DNA of 56,630 nucleotides, taken from NCBI GenBank assembly GCA_002421915.1, contig DISA01000057.1:112773-169402 (forward strand), written 5' to 3'. A model generated the notes under the pieces. That model ran no database searches. It was given only the letters and a program-made list of their open reading frames with translations, and was not told the DNA's origin. This document shows positions 8,676-17,995 of this stretch, in pieces. This stretch comes from Gallionellaceae bacterium UBA6222. GTDB taxonomy: Bacteria > Pseudomonadota > Gammaproteobacteria > Burkholderiales > Gallionellaceae. The translations under genes and the position numbers were made by a program. How positions within the stretch are numbered: the stretch's first letter is position 1; every line of letters starts with the position of its first letter.

Positions 8676-9280
8676 CAGAGCAACGGTTTCAGGATGGAGA
8701 GGACGTTGCGCATGATGCGCGGTTGCGCGCTGGCATCGGGATGGAGATTGTCAGCCTGGAATTGCCATGGTGCGATGCCTTCCAGCATGAATGGAACCAG
8801 CGCAACCTGGTGCTGTTGTGCCAGTTTTGGGTAGAGTGACCGAAAGCGCCGGGTGTAATCCGGTCCGTAATTCGGCGGGAGCTGGACGCCGAGCAGCAGC
8901 ACTTTGCTCTTCGCCTGTTTGGCCTGACCGATGATCAGATGCAGATTTTTTTCGATCTCGGTGGGTGCGGAACCGCGCAATCCGTCGTTCGCTCCCAACT
9001 CGAGGATCACCACGGCGGGCTTATGTTCCTGCAATGCTCTGCCGATACGCCGCAATCCTCCCGCAGTCGTTTCACCACTGATGCTGGCATTGACCACCGT
9101 AAACTGCGGATGGGTCTTTTTCAATTCCAGTTGCAATAAATTTACCCATGAATCGGTGCGCGCAATACCATAGCCGGCTGATAAACTGTCGCCAAATACG
9201 AGAATGCTCTGTGCGGAATGGGCGCTGTTCGCCAGTGCCAGAGCAAAGAACAGAGAAATAATTTTGAGGAAGATATTCAT
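8675..9280 (-). CDS. tesA: Acyl-CoA thioesterase I / lysophospholipase (SGNH hydrolase)
   Basis: 201 aa from the ATG at 9278-9280. A signal peptide (MNIFLKIISLFFALALANSA, cleavage near residue 23) directs export to the periplasm. The mature enzyme is an SGNH hydrolase: GDSLS with nucleophile Ser32, the oxyanion Gly and Asn (ELGANDGLRG), and the C-terminal DNLHPD with Asp177 and His180. TesA cleaves acyl thioesters and lysophospholipids. It is divergent from the YbbA-type ATPase, as in Enterobacteria, and the two start codons overlap by two bases. Confidence 0.93.
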   Translation of the reverse strand: MNIFLKIISLFFALALANSAHSAQSILVFGDSLSAGYGIARTDSWVNLLQLELKKTHPQFTVVNASISGETTAGGLRRIGRALQEHKPAVVILELGANDGLRGSAPTEIEKNLHLIIGQAKQAKSKVLLLGVQLPPNYGPDYTRRFRSLYPKLAQQHQVALVPFMLEGIAPWQFQADNLHPDASAQPRIMRNVLSILKPLL

Positions 9281-9947
9281 GGCATCAATTGTGCGTGCAT
9301 CGGGCCTTACCAGGCAAGTCATGAGCGGCGATAGCCCCCTCACTATCCTGCACGATATCAGTTTCGAGGTGGCGTCAGGCGAGAGCATCGCCATCGTCGG
9401 TGCTTCGGGCTCCGGCAAATCCACCCTGCTTGGCCTGTTGGCTGGACTGGATACGCCAACCAGCGGCAGTGTGCAATTAAATGGCATCGACTTGTTCGCG
9501 CTGGACGAGGATGGACGCGCACGCCTGCGCGGAGAATTGGCAGGTTTCGTGTTCCAGTCATTTCAATTGTTGCCCGCCTTGAGTGCGCTGGAGAATGTCA
9601 TGCTGCCGCTGGAACTGGCAGGCAGAAAAGATGCGCGCGAGCACGCCCTGTTGTCGTTGCAGCAAGTCGGCTTGAGTGCACGCGCCCATCACCGGCCGCA
9701 ACATCTTTCCGGCGGCGAGCAACAGCGGGTCGCCCTGGCACGTGCCTTCGTTACACGGCCCAAAATACTGTTTGCTGACGAACCCACCGGAAATCTCGAT
9801 GCCACCACCGGGGCGCAAGTAATCGATCTGATGCTTGAACTTAACCGTGCACAGGGCACGACCTTGATTCTGGTGACACACGATGTGGCATTGGCAGGGC
9901 GTTGCGCCAGACAGCTGCGGCTGGAAGCGGGGAGCATGGCGCAGTGA
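9279..9947 (+). CDS. ybbA: ABC transporter ATPase, YbbA type
   Basis: 222 aa starting at the ATG at 9279. Walker A GASGSGKST, signature LSGGEQQRVALARAF and Walker B ILFADEPTGNLD are all intact; the MacB/LolD-type NLDATTG follows. YbbA proteins pair with the permease YbbP and the divergent tesA is the standard neighbour, but here no permease follows. The stop overlaps the GTG start of the next gene. The partner must be encoded elsewhere or be missing. Confidence 0.88.
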   Translation: MASIVRASGLTRQVMSGDSPLTILHDISFEVASGESIAIVGASGSGKSTLLGLLAGLDTPTSGSVQLNGIDLFALDEDGRARLRGELAGFVFQSFQLLPALSALENVMLPLELAGRKDAREHALLSLQQVGLSARAHHRPQHLSGGEQQRVALARAFVTRPKILFADEPTGNLDATTGAQVIDLMLELNRAQGTTLILVTHDVALAGRCARQLRLEAGSMAQ

Positions 9948-12004
9948 CAAATTCCGCACACTCCACCGCCGCTTCAGCGCTGTTACAAGTTGAGCAATTG
10001 ACCGCGCGTTTGCATGCGGGCGCAGCGATTGTGGATGGCATATCGTTTGCCATTCACGCTGGCGAGACCTTTGCCCTGCTTGGCGAATCGGGTTGCGGCA
10101 AGTCGATGACGGCACTCGCGCTGATGCGGCTGCTGCCGGATGGGGTGGCACGGGCGGATGGTGCGGCACGCCTGGAAGAAGTGGCACTGTTCGACTTGAG
10201 CGAGCGCGAAATGCGCCGGGTGCGCGGTGGCCGTGTGGCAATGATCTTTCAGGAGCCTGGATTAAGCCTGAATCCGGTGATGACCGTGGGTGAGCAAATC
10301 ACCGAGGTGCTGGTGCTGCACCGCGCCATGCGCGGTGCAGACGCGCACCAGGAATGTATCGGATTGCTCGATCAGGTGGGTATCCCCGATGCTGCCCGGC
10401 GTGTCAACGAATATCCATTCCAGCTTTCCGGCGGGATGAAACAGCGCGTGATGATTGCGATGGCCTTGGCCGGTAATCCGCAGCTGCTCATCGCCGACGA
10501 GCCGACCACGGCGCTGGATGTGACGATCCAGGCGCAGGTTTTGTGCCTGTTGCGTGATACACAGGAAAAAAGCGGCATGGCGCTGCTGCTGATTACGCAT
10601 GATCTTGGTGTGGTAGCGGAGAATGCGCACCGTGTTGGTGTGATGTATGCGGGACAGATCGTCGAGCAGGCATCGCGCGCGCAATTGTTTGCACAACCTT
10701 TGCATCCCTACACACAGAAACTTTTTGCCGCCATGCCGGATGCGATGCGGGCAGGGCAGCCCTTGAGCGCCATTCCCGGCAGTGTGCCGCCGCTGGGCAG
10801 CATCGGGCAGGGATGTCGTTTCGCGCCGCGCTGCGACAGAGCATGGGCGTTGTGCCATGAGCAAACCCCGGAATGGACGGTGGTGTCTGCAGGGCAGGGC
10901 GTGCTGTGCCACATTTATGCGGAAGGGGGAATGGGGAAGGGGGAAGGCAAAGTTCGTGATGGCAGCGAGGCAAAGAGTGTATCTGTGGCTAACCCTTCTC
11001 CTTTTTCCCTTCTCCCTTCTCTCCTGCAGGTTGAAAACCTGCAAGTCCATTTCCCAATCCGCAAAGGCCTTCTGCAACGTGTGGTTGGCCAAGTGAAGGC
11101 GGTGGACGGCATCTCGCTGTTGATACCGGAGGGGCGCACGCTGGCGCTGGTCGGCGAATCGGGCTGTGGCAAGACCACCTTGGGCAAAGCCTTGTTGCGC
11201 CTGATTCCAGCCACGGCGGGCAGTGTGTGTTTCGCGGGCAATGAATTGATTGGGACGAATACCTCGCGCGCCGCACTGCAGATGGTGTTCCAGGATCCGT
11301 ATGCCTCGCTCAATCCAAAAATGCGGGTGGCGGAAATCCTCGAAGAGGGCATGAGCGCACTGCATATTGGTGCCGACAGCGTGGCACGACAGGCGCACAT
11401 TGATGGGTTGCTGCAGCGCGTGGGGCTGGCACTCGACAGCAAATGGCGCTATCCCCATGAATTTTCCGGCGGCCAGCGCCAGCGTATCGCCATCGCGCGG
11501 GCTCTGGCTGTCTCGCCGCGCCTGCTCATTTGCGACGAACCGACCAGTGCGCTGGATGTGTCGGTGCAGGCGCAGATTTTGAATCTGCTGAAATCTCTGC
11601 AAGGCGAGTTGGGGTTAAGTTATCTTTTCATCACACACAATCTGGCGGTGGTGGAATATCTGGCACATAAAGTATGTGTGATGTATCTGGGACGTATCGT
11701 CGAGCGCGGGATGACGACCGAGGTGATGAGCACACCAAAACACCCCTATACGCAGGCGCTGTTGTCTGCGGTACCGCGTATCGATGGCGAGGGCAGGGCG
11801 TATATTCGGCTGGAAGGTGATCTGCCGTCCCCCGCCAACCCGCCATTCGGTTGCCATTTCGCCCCGCGTTGCCCGCACGTCATGCCGGTCTGCACAACGA
11901 GTTATCCGGGCGTCAGCACAGTGGGCGGGGTGGAGCATATCGTGCATTGCCATCTCTACCGGGACTTGCCAATAAGAATTGACAATTCGAGTGCACAGGC
12001 ATAA
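9944..12004 (+). CDS. Double-ATPase subunit of a peptide ABC transporter (YejF/DppDF type)
   Basis: 686 aa from a GTG at 9944 that overlaps the ybbA stop (GTGA). Two complete ATPase domains: domain 1 has GESGCGKSM, LSGGMKQRVMIA and LLIADEPTTALD; domain 2 has GESGCGKTT, FSGGQRQRIAIA and LLICDEPTSALD. Each is followed by the oligopeptide-transporter C-terminal region with a CxFAPRC-type motif (GCRFAPRCDRAWALC; GCHFAPRCPHVMPVC). Such proteins power uptake of di/oligopeptides or microcin C-like compounds with YejABE-type partners, none of which lie nearby. The linker between the halves is coded by a low-complexity inverted repeat (10922-11028). Confidence 0.9.
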   Translation: MTNSAHSTAASALLQVEQLTARLHAGAAIVDGISFAIHAGETFALLGESGCGKSMTALALMRLLPDGVARADGAARLEEVALFDLSEREMRRVRGGRVAMIFQEPGLSLNPVMTVGEQITEVLVLHRAMRGADAHQECIGLLDQVGIPDAARRVNEYPFQLSGGMKQRVMIAMALAGNPQLLIADEPTTALDVTIQAQVLCLLRDTQEKSGMALLLITHDLGVVAENAHRVGVMYAGQIVEQASRAQLFAQPLHPYTQKLFAAMPDAMRAGQPLSAIPGSVPPLGSIGQGCRFAPRCDRAWALCHEQTPEWTVVSAGQGVLCHIYAEGGMGKGEGKVRDGSEAKSVSVANPSPFSLLPSLLQVENLQVHFPIRKGLLQRVVGQVKAVDGISLLIPEGRTLALVGESGCGKTTLGKALLRLIPATAGSVCFAGNELIGTNTSRAALQMVFQDPYASLNPKMRVAEILEEGMSALHIGADSVARQAHIDGLLQRVGLALDSKWRYPHEFSGGQRQRIAIARALAVSPRLLICDEPTSALDVSVQAQILNLLKSLQGELGLSYLFITHNLAVVEYLAHKVCVMYLGRIVERGMTTEVMSTPKHPYTQALLSAVPRIDGEGRAYIRLEGDLPSPANPPFGCHFAPRCPHVMPVCTTSYPGVSTVGGVEHIVHCHLYRDLPIRIDNSSAQA
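10922..11028. repeat. Imperfect purine/pyrimidine inverted repeat in the ATPase linker
   Basis: A G/A-rich arm (GGGGGAATGGGGAAGGGGGA, from 10924) faces a C/T-rich arm at about 11000-11028 (CCTTCTCCTTTTTCCCTTCT and following) across about 55 bases. It reads in frame as a glycine/serine/proline-rich linker between the two ATPase halves. Its base use is unlike the flanking gene, which suggests an inserted repeat rather than evolved coding sequence. Confidence 0.65.
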
Positions 12005-12087
12005 AAAGAAGACGTGATATTCGTGTGGTCAAAGATCACCGGATACTGAAGGCAGTTCTCCAACCCAACCTTTTTAAGGAGCGCATC

Positions 12088-12417
12088 ATGAGCACGAGAT
12101 CGGTCAATTCAACCTTTGATGTCAGCAAGGAAAAACTGGCGCAGGACCTGCGTACGGTGGTTGCGGATGCGGAGGATTTGTTGAGGGCGACCGCTGATCA
12201 AGCGGGCGAGAAAGCGGCGTCGTTGCGCGAGCGTGCGCAAGCCAATCTGGCACAAGCCAAGGCGCGGTTGGTGGAAGTTGAGCACGCGGTGGTGGAACGA
12301 ACCAAGGTTGCAGCACAGGCGACCGACGACTACGTCCATGAGAATCCATGGCAATCCGTGGGTATTGCGGCGGCGGTCGGCGTGTTGGTTGGAATGCTGA
12401 TCGGTCGCGGGCGCTGA
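12088..12417 (+). CDS. yqjD: YqjD/ElaB-family DUF883 protein
   Basis: 109 aa from the ATG at 12088, preceded by TAAGGAGCGCATC. A long charged, Ala-rich helix (about 15-85: DLRTVVADAEDLLRATADQA and following) ends in the family motif YVHENPWQSVGIAAAVGVLV with a short C-terminal membrane helix and GMLIGRGR. In E. coli these tail-anchored inner-membrane proteins bind ribosomes in stationary phase. The order yqjD-yqjE-yqjK matches the enterobacterial operon. Confidence 0.88.
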   Translation: MSTRSVNSTFDVSKEKLAQDLRTVVADAEDLLRATADQAGEKAASLRERAQANLAQAKARLVEVEHAVVERTKVAAQATDDYVHENPWQSVGIAAAVGVLVGMLIGRGR

Positions 12418-12419
12418 TA

Positions 12420-12800
12420 ATGCCCGAAACGAGCGGGCTGTTCGGCTCGTTGAAGCGCCTGCTGGCTACCTTGCTCGGCATCGTTTCGAGTCGGGTCGAG
12501 CTGCTGTCGAATGAGTGGGAGGAGGAGCGTCTACGTTTGACGCAGGCGCTCTTGTTCGCGCTGTTTGCGCTCTTTTCCCTTTGCATGGGTATTTTTTTCC
12601 TTTCAATTCTTATTGTGTTGTTCTTCTGGGAAGATCACCCCCTGTTGGTGGTTTCGCTACTGTCACTGTTGTTCTTCGCCTTTGCCTTAATTTCCTTTCG
12701 CTTGTTACTTGGGAAATTGAACCAGAAGCCGGTGCCCTTTGCCGACACACTGGCTGAACTGAAAAAGGATTTAAGTTTGTTGCGGGACAACCATGAATGA
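12420..12800 (+). CDS. yqjE: YqjE-family phage-holin-like membrane protein (DUF1469)
   Basis: 126 aa from the ATG at 12420, two bases after the yqjD stop. An amphipathic N-terminus (GLFGSLKRLLATLLGIVSSR, then VELLSNEWEEERLRL) precedes two membrane helices (about 44-70 and 74-95), and a charged C-terminal tail follows. This is the DUF1469/holin-superfamily III arrangement; the function is unknown but the gene is regularly coupled to yqjD. The stop overlaps the yqjK start by eight bases. Confidence 0.85.
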   Translation: MPETSGLFGSLKRLLATLLGIVSSRVELLSNEWEEERLRLTQALLFALFALFSLCMGIFFLSILIVLFFWEDHPLLVVSLLSLLFFAFALISFRLLLGKLNQKPVPFADTLAELKKDLSLLRDNHE

Positions 12801-13110
12801 GCGCTTGCTTGAAGTGCGCCAGCGGCGGGGCGAGTTGTTGAGAATTATCGCGGCTCAGCGTGAAACAATCGCCAACTCGGCTACGCGTTGGCAGTACCCG
12901 TTGGCGGTACTGGATAGGGGCTGTTCAGTGGCAGGCCATCTGCGCAGGCACCCTGTAATGGTGGCAGCTGTTGCGGCGTTGCTTGTGGCCCGCCGGAACA
13001 GTCTTGCGGGCGCGCTGAAGTGGGGATTGGTGGTATGGCGGGGATACCGCTATCTTGATGCAATGAAATATAAACTGACTGTGCGCAAGGCTACCATTCA
13101 GCGGCTATAA
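12793..13110 (+). CDS. yqjK: YqjK-family small protein
   Basis: 105 aa, MNERLLEVRQRRGELLRIIA: a basic coiled N-terminal helix followed by a hydrophobic patch (HPVMVAAVAALLVARRN) and a basic C-terminus. Its size and place after yqjE identify it as YqjK-like, of unknown function. The last 13 bases overlap the convergent mltD gene. Confidence 0.75.
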   Translation: MNERLLEVRQRRGELLRIIAAQRETIANSATRWQYPLAVLDRGCSVAGHLRRHPVMVAAVAALLVARRNSLAGALKWGLVVWRGYRYLDAMKYKLTVRKATIQRL

Positions 13111-14618
13111 GTGGCCGTATCGCGTTTGGCCAAAGCATGCTTCACCGGCTTTTGCACAGTAATCCGTTTGGCTTGGCGTTTGCCCGAACTACCGGGCATG
13201 ATGGTGAAACGCTGGCCGATGCGGAGCCGGTGGCTGTTCTTGTTCATGGCGATCAGGCTGGCTTGGCTGATATGAAACTTGCGCGCAATGTCAGAGATGG
13301 TATCCCCTTTGCGCACCACATAGACGAAGCCGGACATTTCCTGCGCGGCAGTTGCGTGCAAATTGAACGGCGAGAACTCCTCTCCCGCATCCTGCTCCCC
13401 CACCGGGACCAGTAAGGTTTGTCCGTTACTTTGCATGGCATGGCGCGACAAGCCATTAGCGGTGCGCAGCTGTTCCAGCGGGATATCGAAACGCTTCGCA
13501 ATCTCGGTGAACGTTTCCCCTTTTTGGCTTTCGTAAGCACGCCAGGAAACCAGACGCTGGTCATTTATTTCAAGGTTGTTGCGAAAGGTTTCAACTTTGT
13601 CTGTCGGCAGCAACAGCACTTCTGCATGGTCGTGCAGAATCACCGGCCGGTTGTGTCCTGGATTGAGGGCTAGAAATTCTTCCATCGTGACTTCTGCCAG
13701 TTCCGCTGCAATTTTTACATCCATGGATCCAGAAGGGGTGACGGCGGTGAAGTAGGGCCGATTCGGAATTTCTTGCAGTACCAGCCCAAAATTTGCCGGA
13801 TCACTGACGATATTCTTGATGGCGAGCAACTTGGGCACATAGTTCCTTGTTTCGCGTGGCATTTTCAGGTGGGGATAACCCGTTGGCTTGCCACGCTTCC
13901 GATTGGCCGCCTGCGCGCGTGCAACCGCATTCTCACCCCAGTTATAGGCGGCCAGTGCCAGATGCCAGTCGCCAAATTGGTCATGCAGTTTCTGCAGATA
14001 ATCCAGCGCGCCATTCGTTGCGCCGATGATGTCGCGCCGACCGTCGTACCACCAGTTCTGCTCCATGCCGAAATGCTTTCCGGTTGAAGGAATGAATTGC
14101 CAGATGCCGGATGCGCTGGCAACCGAGTTGGCTCCTGGATTAAAAGCGCTCTCGATGATGGGGAGCAGCGCAATCTCCGCCGGCATGCCGCGTCGCTCGA
14201 CTTCTTCGGTGATGTGGAACAGGTAACGCTTTGCCCGTTCGCTCATTCGCAGCACGTAGTCGGGATGGCTGGCGTACCATTTCTCGTGGCGTTTAACGAG
14301 CGGACTATCCAGATCATTCATGCTGAAGCCGTTGCGGATACGCTGCCAGACATCCTCCTCCGGCAGCGCAGTCAGTTCCGGGTAACGATCCTGTTCATTC
14401 AAGTTGACGCTGGTCTCTGTTTGTGGAGTTCTCAGAACGTATTCCGGTGCAACAATCATCGCCTCACGGATCGGTGCCGGTGCCTGGATATCAGTCGCCG
14501 GGGCAGCGGGTTGCCCAGTGTCTGCGCGCGCGGGAGATATCCACCCAATAAAAATCAGGGACAGCAACGCGATGCGTGCTGTCCCCGTACTTGATGCGTG
14601 ATTAAAGGAAATGTTCAA
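13098..14618 (-). CDS. mltD: Membrane-bound lytic murein transglycosylase D
   Basis: 506 aa. An N-terminal export signal (about 14-32) carries no clear lipobox. The SLT domain has the catalytic Glu156 in LLPIIESAFNPGANS and the family motifs ASGIWQFIPSTGKHFGM and LAAYNWGENAVARA. The C-terminal part carries two LysM-type peptidoglycan-binding repeats, about 350-400 (WRAYESQKGETFTEIAKRFD) and about 428-475 (YVVRKGDTISDIARKFHISQ). MltD cleaves glycan strands to anhydromuropeptides. It overlaps yqjK in convergent orientation; acs lies 87 bases upstream on the same strand. Confidence 0.93.
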   Translation of the reverse strand: MNISFNHASSTGTARIALLSLIFIGWISPARADTGQPAAPATDIQAPAPIREAMIVAPEYVLRTPQTETSVNLNEQDRYPELTALPEEDVWQRIRNGFSMNDLDSPLVKRHEKWYASHPDYVLRMSERAKRYLFHITEEVERRGMPAEIALLPIIESAFNPGANSVASASGIWQFIPSTGKHFGMEQNWWYDGRRDIIGATNGALDYLQKLHDQFGDWHLALAAYNWGENAVARAQAANRKRGKPTGYPHLKMPRETRNYVPKLLAIKNIVSDPANFGLVLQEIPNRPYFTAVTPSGSMDVKIAAELAEVTMEEFLALNPGHNRPVILHDHAEVLLLPTDKVETFRNNLEINDQRLVSWRAYESQKGETFTEIAKRFDIPLEQLRTANGLSRHAMQSNGQTLLVPVGEQDAGEEFSPFNLHATAAQEMSGFVYVVRKGDTISDIARKFHISQASLIAMNKNSHRLRIGQRFTIMPGSSGKRQAKRITVQKPVKHALAKRDTATYSR

Positions 14619-14705
14619 TGTCCGAGTCCCTGCAGGCGTTCCACCGATGCGCGCAGTTTACCGCACAATGTCCGGGAGTTTAACCCTCATCCAAATCGGT
14701 CCGGA

Positions 14706-16673
14706 CTACTTGACGATTTCTTTTAGCTGTTCAAGGATTGCCGGGTTTTCCAAAGTGGAAATATCCTGTGTTATTTCTTCGCCTTTGGCGATGGCACGCA
14801 GCAAGCGGCGCATAATTTTACCGGAACGGGTCTTGGGTAAATTCTCACCAAAACGGATCTCTTCGGGCTTGGCGATTGGGCCAATCTCTTTGCTGACCCA
14901 GTTGCGCAGTTCCTCCGCCAATTTCTTCGCGGCCGCAGCATCTGTCGGACGCGCCCCCTTAAGTACAACGAACGCAACGACTGCTTCGCCTTTGAGTTCG
15001 TGCGGTTTGCCGACGACAGCGGCCTCGGCCACCAGCGGGTTGGCGACCAGCGCCGATTCGATCTCCATGGTGCCGAGACGGTGACCGGAAACGTTTAGCA
15101 CATCGTCGATGCGCCCCATGATCCAGAAATAACCATCTTCGTCACGGTGAGCGGAGTCTCCGGCCAGATAGGCACCTTTCATCTCTTCCGGGAAATAGCC
15201 TTTTTTGTAACGTTCCGGATCGCCCCAGATGGTGCGAATCTGCGAGGGGAAAGGTTTTTTGATGACCAAGAAGCCGCCATGCTTGTCATGTACTTCGTCG
15301 CCCGCCTCGTTGACAATAGTGGCCATAATGCCTGGTAGGGGCAGGGTACAGGTACCGGGCTTGATCGGCATCGCGCCCGGCAGGGGGGCGATCATGTGAC
15401 AACCGGTCTCGGTTTGCCACCAAGTGTCGACAATGGGGCAACGCGATTTACCAACCACAGTGTAGTACCACATCCATGCTTCGGGATTGATCGGTTCGCC
15501 CACAGTACCCAATATGCGCAGGCTGGACAGGTCGTACTTGTCGGGCAGATCGGCACCCAGTTTGATGAGTGAGCGGATCGCGGTTGGAGCAGTGTAGAAG
15601 GTGGTAACTTTGTGATCCTGAATCATTTTCCAAAAACGACCGGCATCAGGATAGGTCGGTACACCCTCGAAGATAACCTGGGTTGCGCCCATTGCCAGCG
15701 GGCCATAAGTGACATAGGTGTGGCCAGTGACCCAACCCACATCTGCGGTGCACCAGAATACATCGCTTGGTTTGTAGTCGAACACCCACTCCATGGAAGT
15801 CATTGCTCCCAGCAGGAAGCCCCCGCTGGAATGTTGCACACCTTTGGGCTTGCCGGTGGAACCGGAAGTATAAAGGACGAACAACGGGTGTTCCGCGCCC
15901 ACCCATTCCGGTTCACAGGTCGAAGACTGGTTATTGAACAAATCGTGCCACCAGACATCGCGGTCATCATCCCAAACGACATCACCACCGGTGCGGCGAT
16001 AAACAACGACAGTATGGACTCCTTCGCATCCGCCAAAGGTCAGCGATTCATCCACCGCCGGTTTCAGCGCCATGGCTTTGCCGCCGCGGAACTGGCCATC
16101 GGCGGTGATTACAGCGACTGCCCGCGCATCGGTGATGCGCTCGTGCAGGCTTTTTGAAGAGAATCCGCCAAAGACGACTGAATGGATCGCGCCAATGCGC
16201 GCACAAGCCTGCATGGCGATCACTGCCTCAACGCTCATTGGCATGTAAATAACAACGCGGTCACCTTTTTTGATGCCGCGCGACTTGAGCCCATTGGCAA
16301 ACTGGCAGACCCGGCCATGCAACTCGCGATAGCTGACGTGGGTGACTTTGCCATCATCCGCCTCAAAGATGATGGCCGTCTTTTCGGGTTGGGTGGTGAG
16401 ATGCTTGTCGAGGCAGTTGTAGGAGACATTCAACTCGCCGTCTTCAAACCATTTGTAGAACGGGGCATTGCTTTCATCCAGCGTTTTGCTGAACGGTTTT
16501 TTCCACAGGATGTAGTCGCGCGCCAGCTTTGCCCAGAATCCGGCGTAGTCCTTTTCCGCCTCGGCGCACAGCGCCTTGTAGGCTGCCATCCCCGATACGT
16601 TGGCCTGTTTGACGAAGGCATCGGAGGGCGGGAAGACACGAGTTTCATTCAGTATGGATTGGATATTGGACAT
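14706..16673 (-). CDS. acs: Acetyl-CoA synthetase (AMP-forming)
   Basis: 655 aa, the usual length. The ATG at 16671-16673 is preferred because GGGAGAAAG lies just before it; a GTG one codon earlier is also in frame. The adenylate-forming core motif VLYTSGSTGKPKGVQHSSGG is present, as are DTWWQTETGCHMI and the C-terminal PKTRSGKIMRRLLR, where Lys619 is the catalytic residue that protein acetyltransferases modify in other bacteria. The enzyme turns acetate, ATP and CoA into acetyl-CoA. A Pat-type acetyltransferase and an HDAC-like deacetylase are encoded at 29.6-33.3 kb, so reversible acetylation is likely. Confidence 0.96.
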   Translation of the reverse strand: MSNIQSILNETRVFPPSDAFVKQANVSGMAAYKALCAEAEKDYAGFWAKLARDYILWKKPFSKTLDESNAPFYKWFEDGELNVSYNCLDKHLTTQPEKTAIIFEADDGKVTHVSYRELHGRVCQFANGLKSRGIKKGDRVVIYMPMSVEAVIAMQACARIGAIHSVVFGGFSSKSLHERITDARAVAVITADGQFRGGKAMALKPAVDESLTFGGCEGVHTVVVYRRTGGDVVWDDDRDVWWHDLFNNQSSTCEPEWVGAEHPLFVLYTSGSTGKPKGVQHSSGGFLLGAMTSMEWVFDYKPSDVFWCTADVGWVTGHTYVTYGPLAMGATQVIFEGVPTYPDAGRFWKMIQDHKVTTFYTAPTAIRSLIKLGADLPDKYDLSSLRILGTVGEPINPEAWMWYYTVVGKSRCPIVDTWWQTETGCHMIAPLPGAMPIKPGTCTLPLPGIMATIVNEAGDEVHDKHGGFLVIKKPFPSQIRTIWGDPERYKKGYFPEEMKGAYLAGDSAHRDEDGYFWIMGRIDDVLNVSGHRLGTMEIESALVANPLVAEAAVVGKPHELKGEAVVAFVVLKGARPTDAAAAKKLAEELRNWVSKEIGPIAKPEEIRFGENLPKTRSGKIMRRLLRAIAKGEEITQDISTLENPAILEQLKEIVK

Positions 16674-16704
16674 CACTTTCTCCCTCAGTGTATTGTTGAT
16701 GATT

Positions 16705-17910
16705 TCAAATTCCTGCGATTTTCTTCAGGTCGAAACCCCATTGTGCCGGGTCCTCGGCGCTGACAACCGTTTCCTGCGAGCGGCTCAAGTCTAGCATTTC
16801 GGGCATAACCGGCGCATTCGATTTGGTCGAAAAGAAGACCTTGACCACAGGCGTGAGCAGACTTTTGCCGCTTTGCTCCAAAACTATAGCCAGCCTTCCT
16901 GACTTCAGCCTTACGAGAGAGCCGGAAGGATAAATGCCAACAGTCTTGACGAATGCCTGGAAGACTTTCTCGTCAAAATGACCCTCGCGCCATTCCGCCA
17001 TCTTGCGGATGGTCTCAGCGGGTTCCCAACCTGCCTTGTAGCAGCGGTTCGAGGTGAGTGCGTCATACACATCGCACACCGCCCCCATCCGCGCAAACAA
17101 GGTCAACTTATCTCCGGAGATTCGATCAGGGTAACCCTTGCCATCGACCCGTTCATGGTGATGCAAACAGACATCAAGAGCGATTGCGTTCGCGCCTTCT
17201 GCCACGTTTAATACCTCCCATCCTTTGCGCGGATGGCCCTTCATAACCTCAAATTCCTCATCGGTCAATTTGCCCGGTTTGTTCAGCACCTCATTCGGAA
17301 TAAGTGCCTTGCCGACGTCATGCATCAGGCCTGCGATGCCGGCATCTTTCAGGTCACGTCCACTCATCCCCAGCGTTTTACCCAGGGCGATCATCAAGCC
17401 GCACACGGCGATCGAATGCAGATAGGTGTAGTCGTCCACGTTCTTGAGGCGGGCAAGGTTGAGAAAAGCCTCCGGATTGCGCGCGATCGACAGACTGATC
17501 TCATCCACCAGCGGTTCAGCTTCGCTGACCTTGATCGCATTACCCATACGCACTTCATGGAACATCGAGGTGATGGCCGTTTTGCCTTCGGCGAGCAGGG
17601 CGCGGGCGCGATCCAGCTCTTCATGCAGGGGGATTTTGGCGGCTGTGGGCGCGCTGATCTGCGCCAGTTCATTCTCGACATCCTGGGCGACATCCTCCTC
17701 AAGAACGGCGCCACTTCCTGCTTCGATATCACAACCCAGTGAGGTGTCGATCCATACCTCATTGATCGCACTATTTTGCAAAGTGGCCAAATCTTTGTCT
17801 GATTCCAGGAGAAAGGATTTCTTCCAGAAAGGGTGGTCCATCCAGCTACCGCAGATTTCGTCGATATACATGCCGATACACACTTCGTTCACGGAGATTT
17901 TCTTGCGCAT
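16705..17910 (-). CDS. HD-GYP domain protein (cyclic di-GMP phosphodiesterase)
   Basis: 401 aa from the ATG at 17908-17910 (MRKKISVNEVCIGMYIDEIC); the frame is open upstream to 18018 but the conserved DUF3391-type start is here. After the N-terminal DUF3391 domain (1-~130) comes an HD-GYP domain with GLMHDVGKALIPNEVLNKPG, KGHPRKGWEVL, HHERVDGKGYP and a later DVYDALTSNRCYKAG. These metal-binding and GYP motifs indicate active hydrolysis of cyclic di-GMP. It is soluble, without membrane segments. It reads away from the tRNA promoter and is 31 bases upstream of acs, so the two may share a transcript. Confidence 0.9.
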   Translation of the reverse strand: MRKKISVNEVCIGMYIDEICGSWMDHPFWKKSFLLESDKDLATLQNSAINEVWIDTSLGCDIEAGSGAVLEEDVAQDVENELAQISAPTAAKIPLHEELDRARALLAEGKTAITSMFHEVRMGNAIKVSEAEPLVDEISLSIARNPEAFLNLARLKNVDDYTYLHSIAVCGLMIALGKTLGMSGRDLKDAGIAGLMHDVGKALIPNEVLNKPGKLTDEEFEVMKGHPRKGWEVLNVAEGANAIALDVCLHHHERVDGKGYPDRISGDKLTLFARMGAVCDVYDALTSNRCYKAGWEPAETIRKMAEWREGHFDEKVFQAFVKTVGIYPSGSLVRLKSGRLAIVLEQSGKSLLTPVVKVFFSTKSNAPVMPEMLDLSRSQETVVSAEDPAQWGFDLKKIAGI

Positions 17911-17995
17911 AAATTCATGGATAGTGAGGGAGTTCCGGTGGAGGATTCTACCCCGGAAAAATAATTCCAGTGAATAACCCAACATGAGTCTTGGC

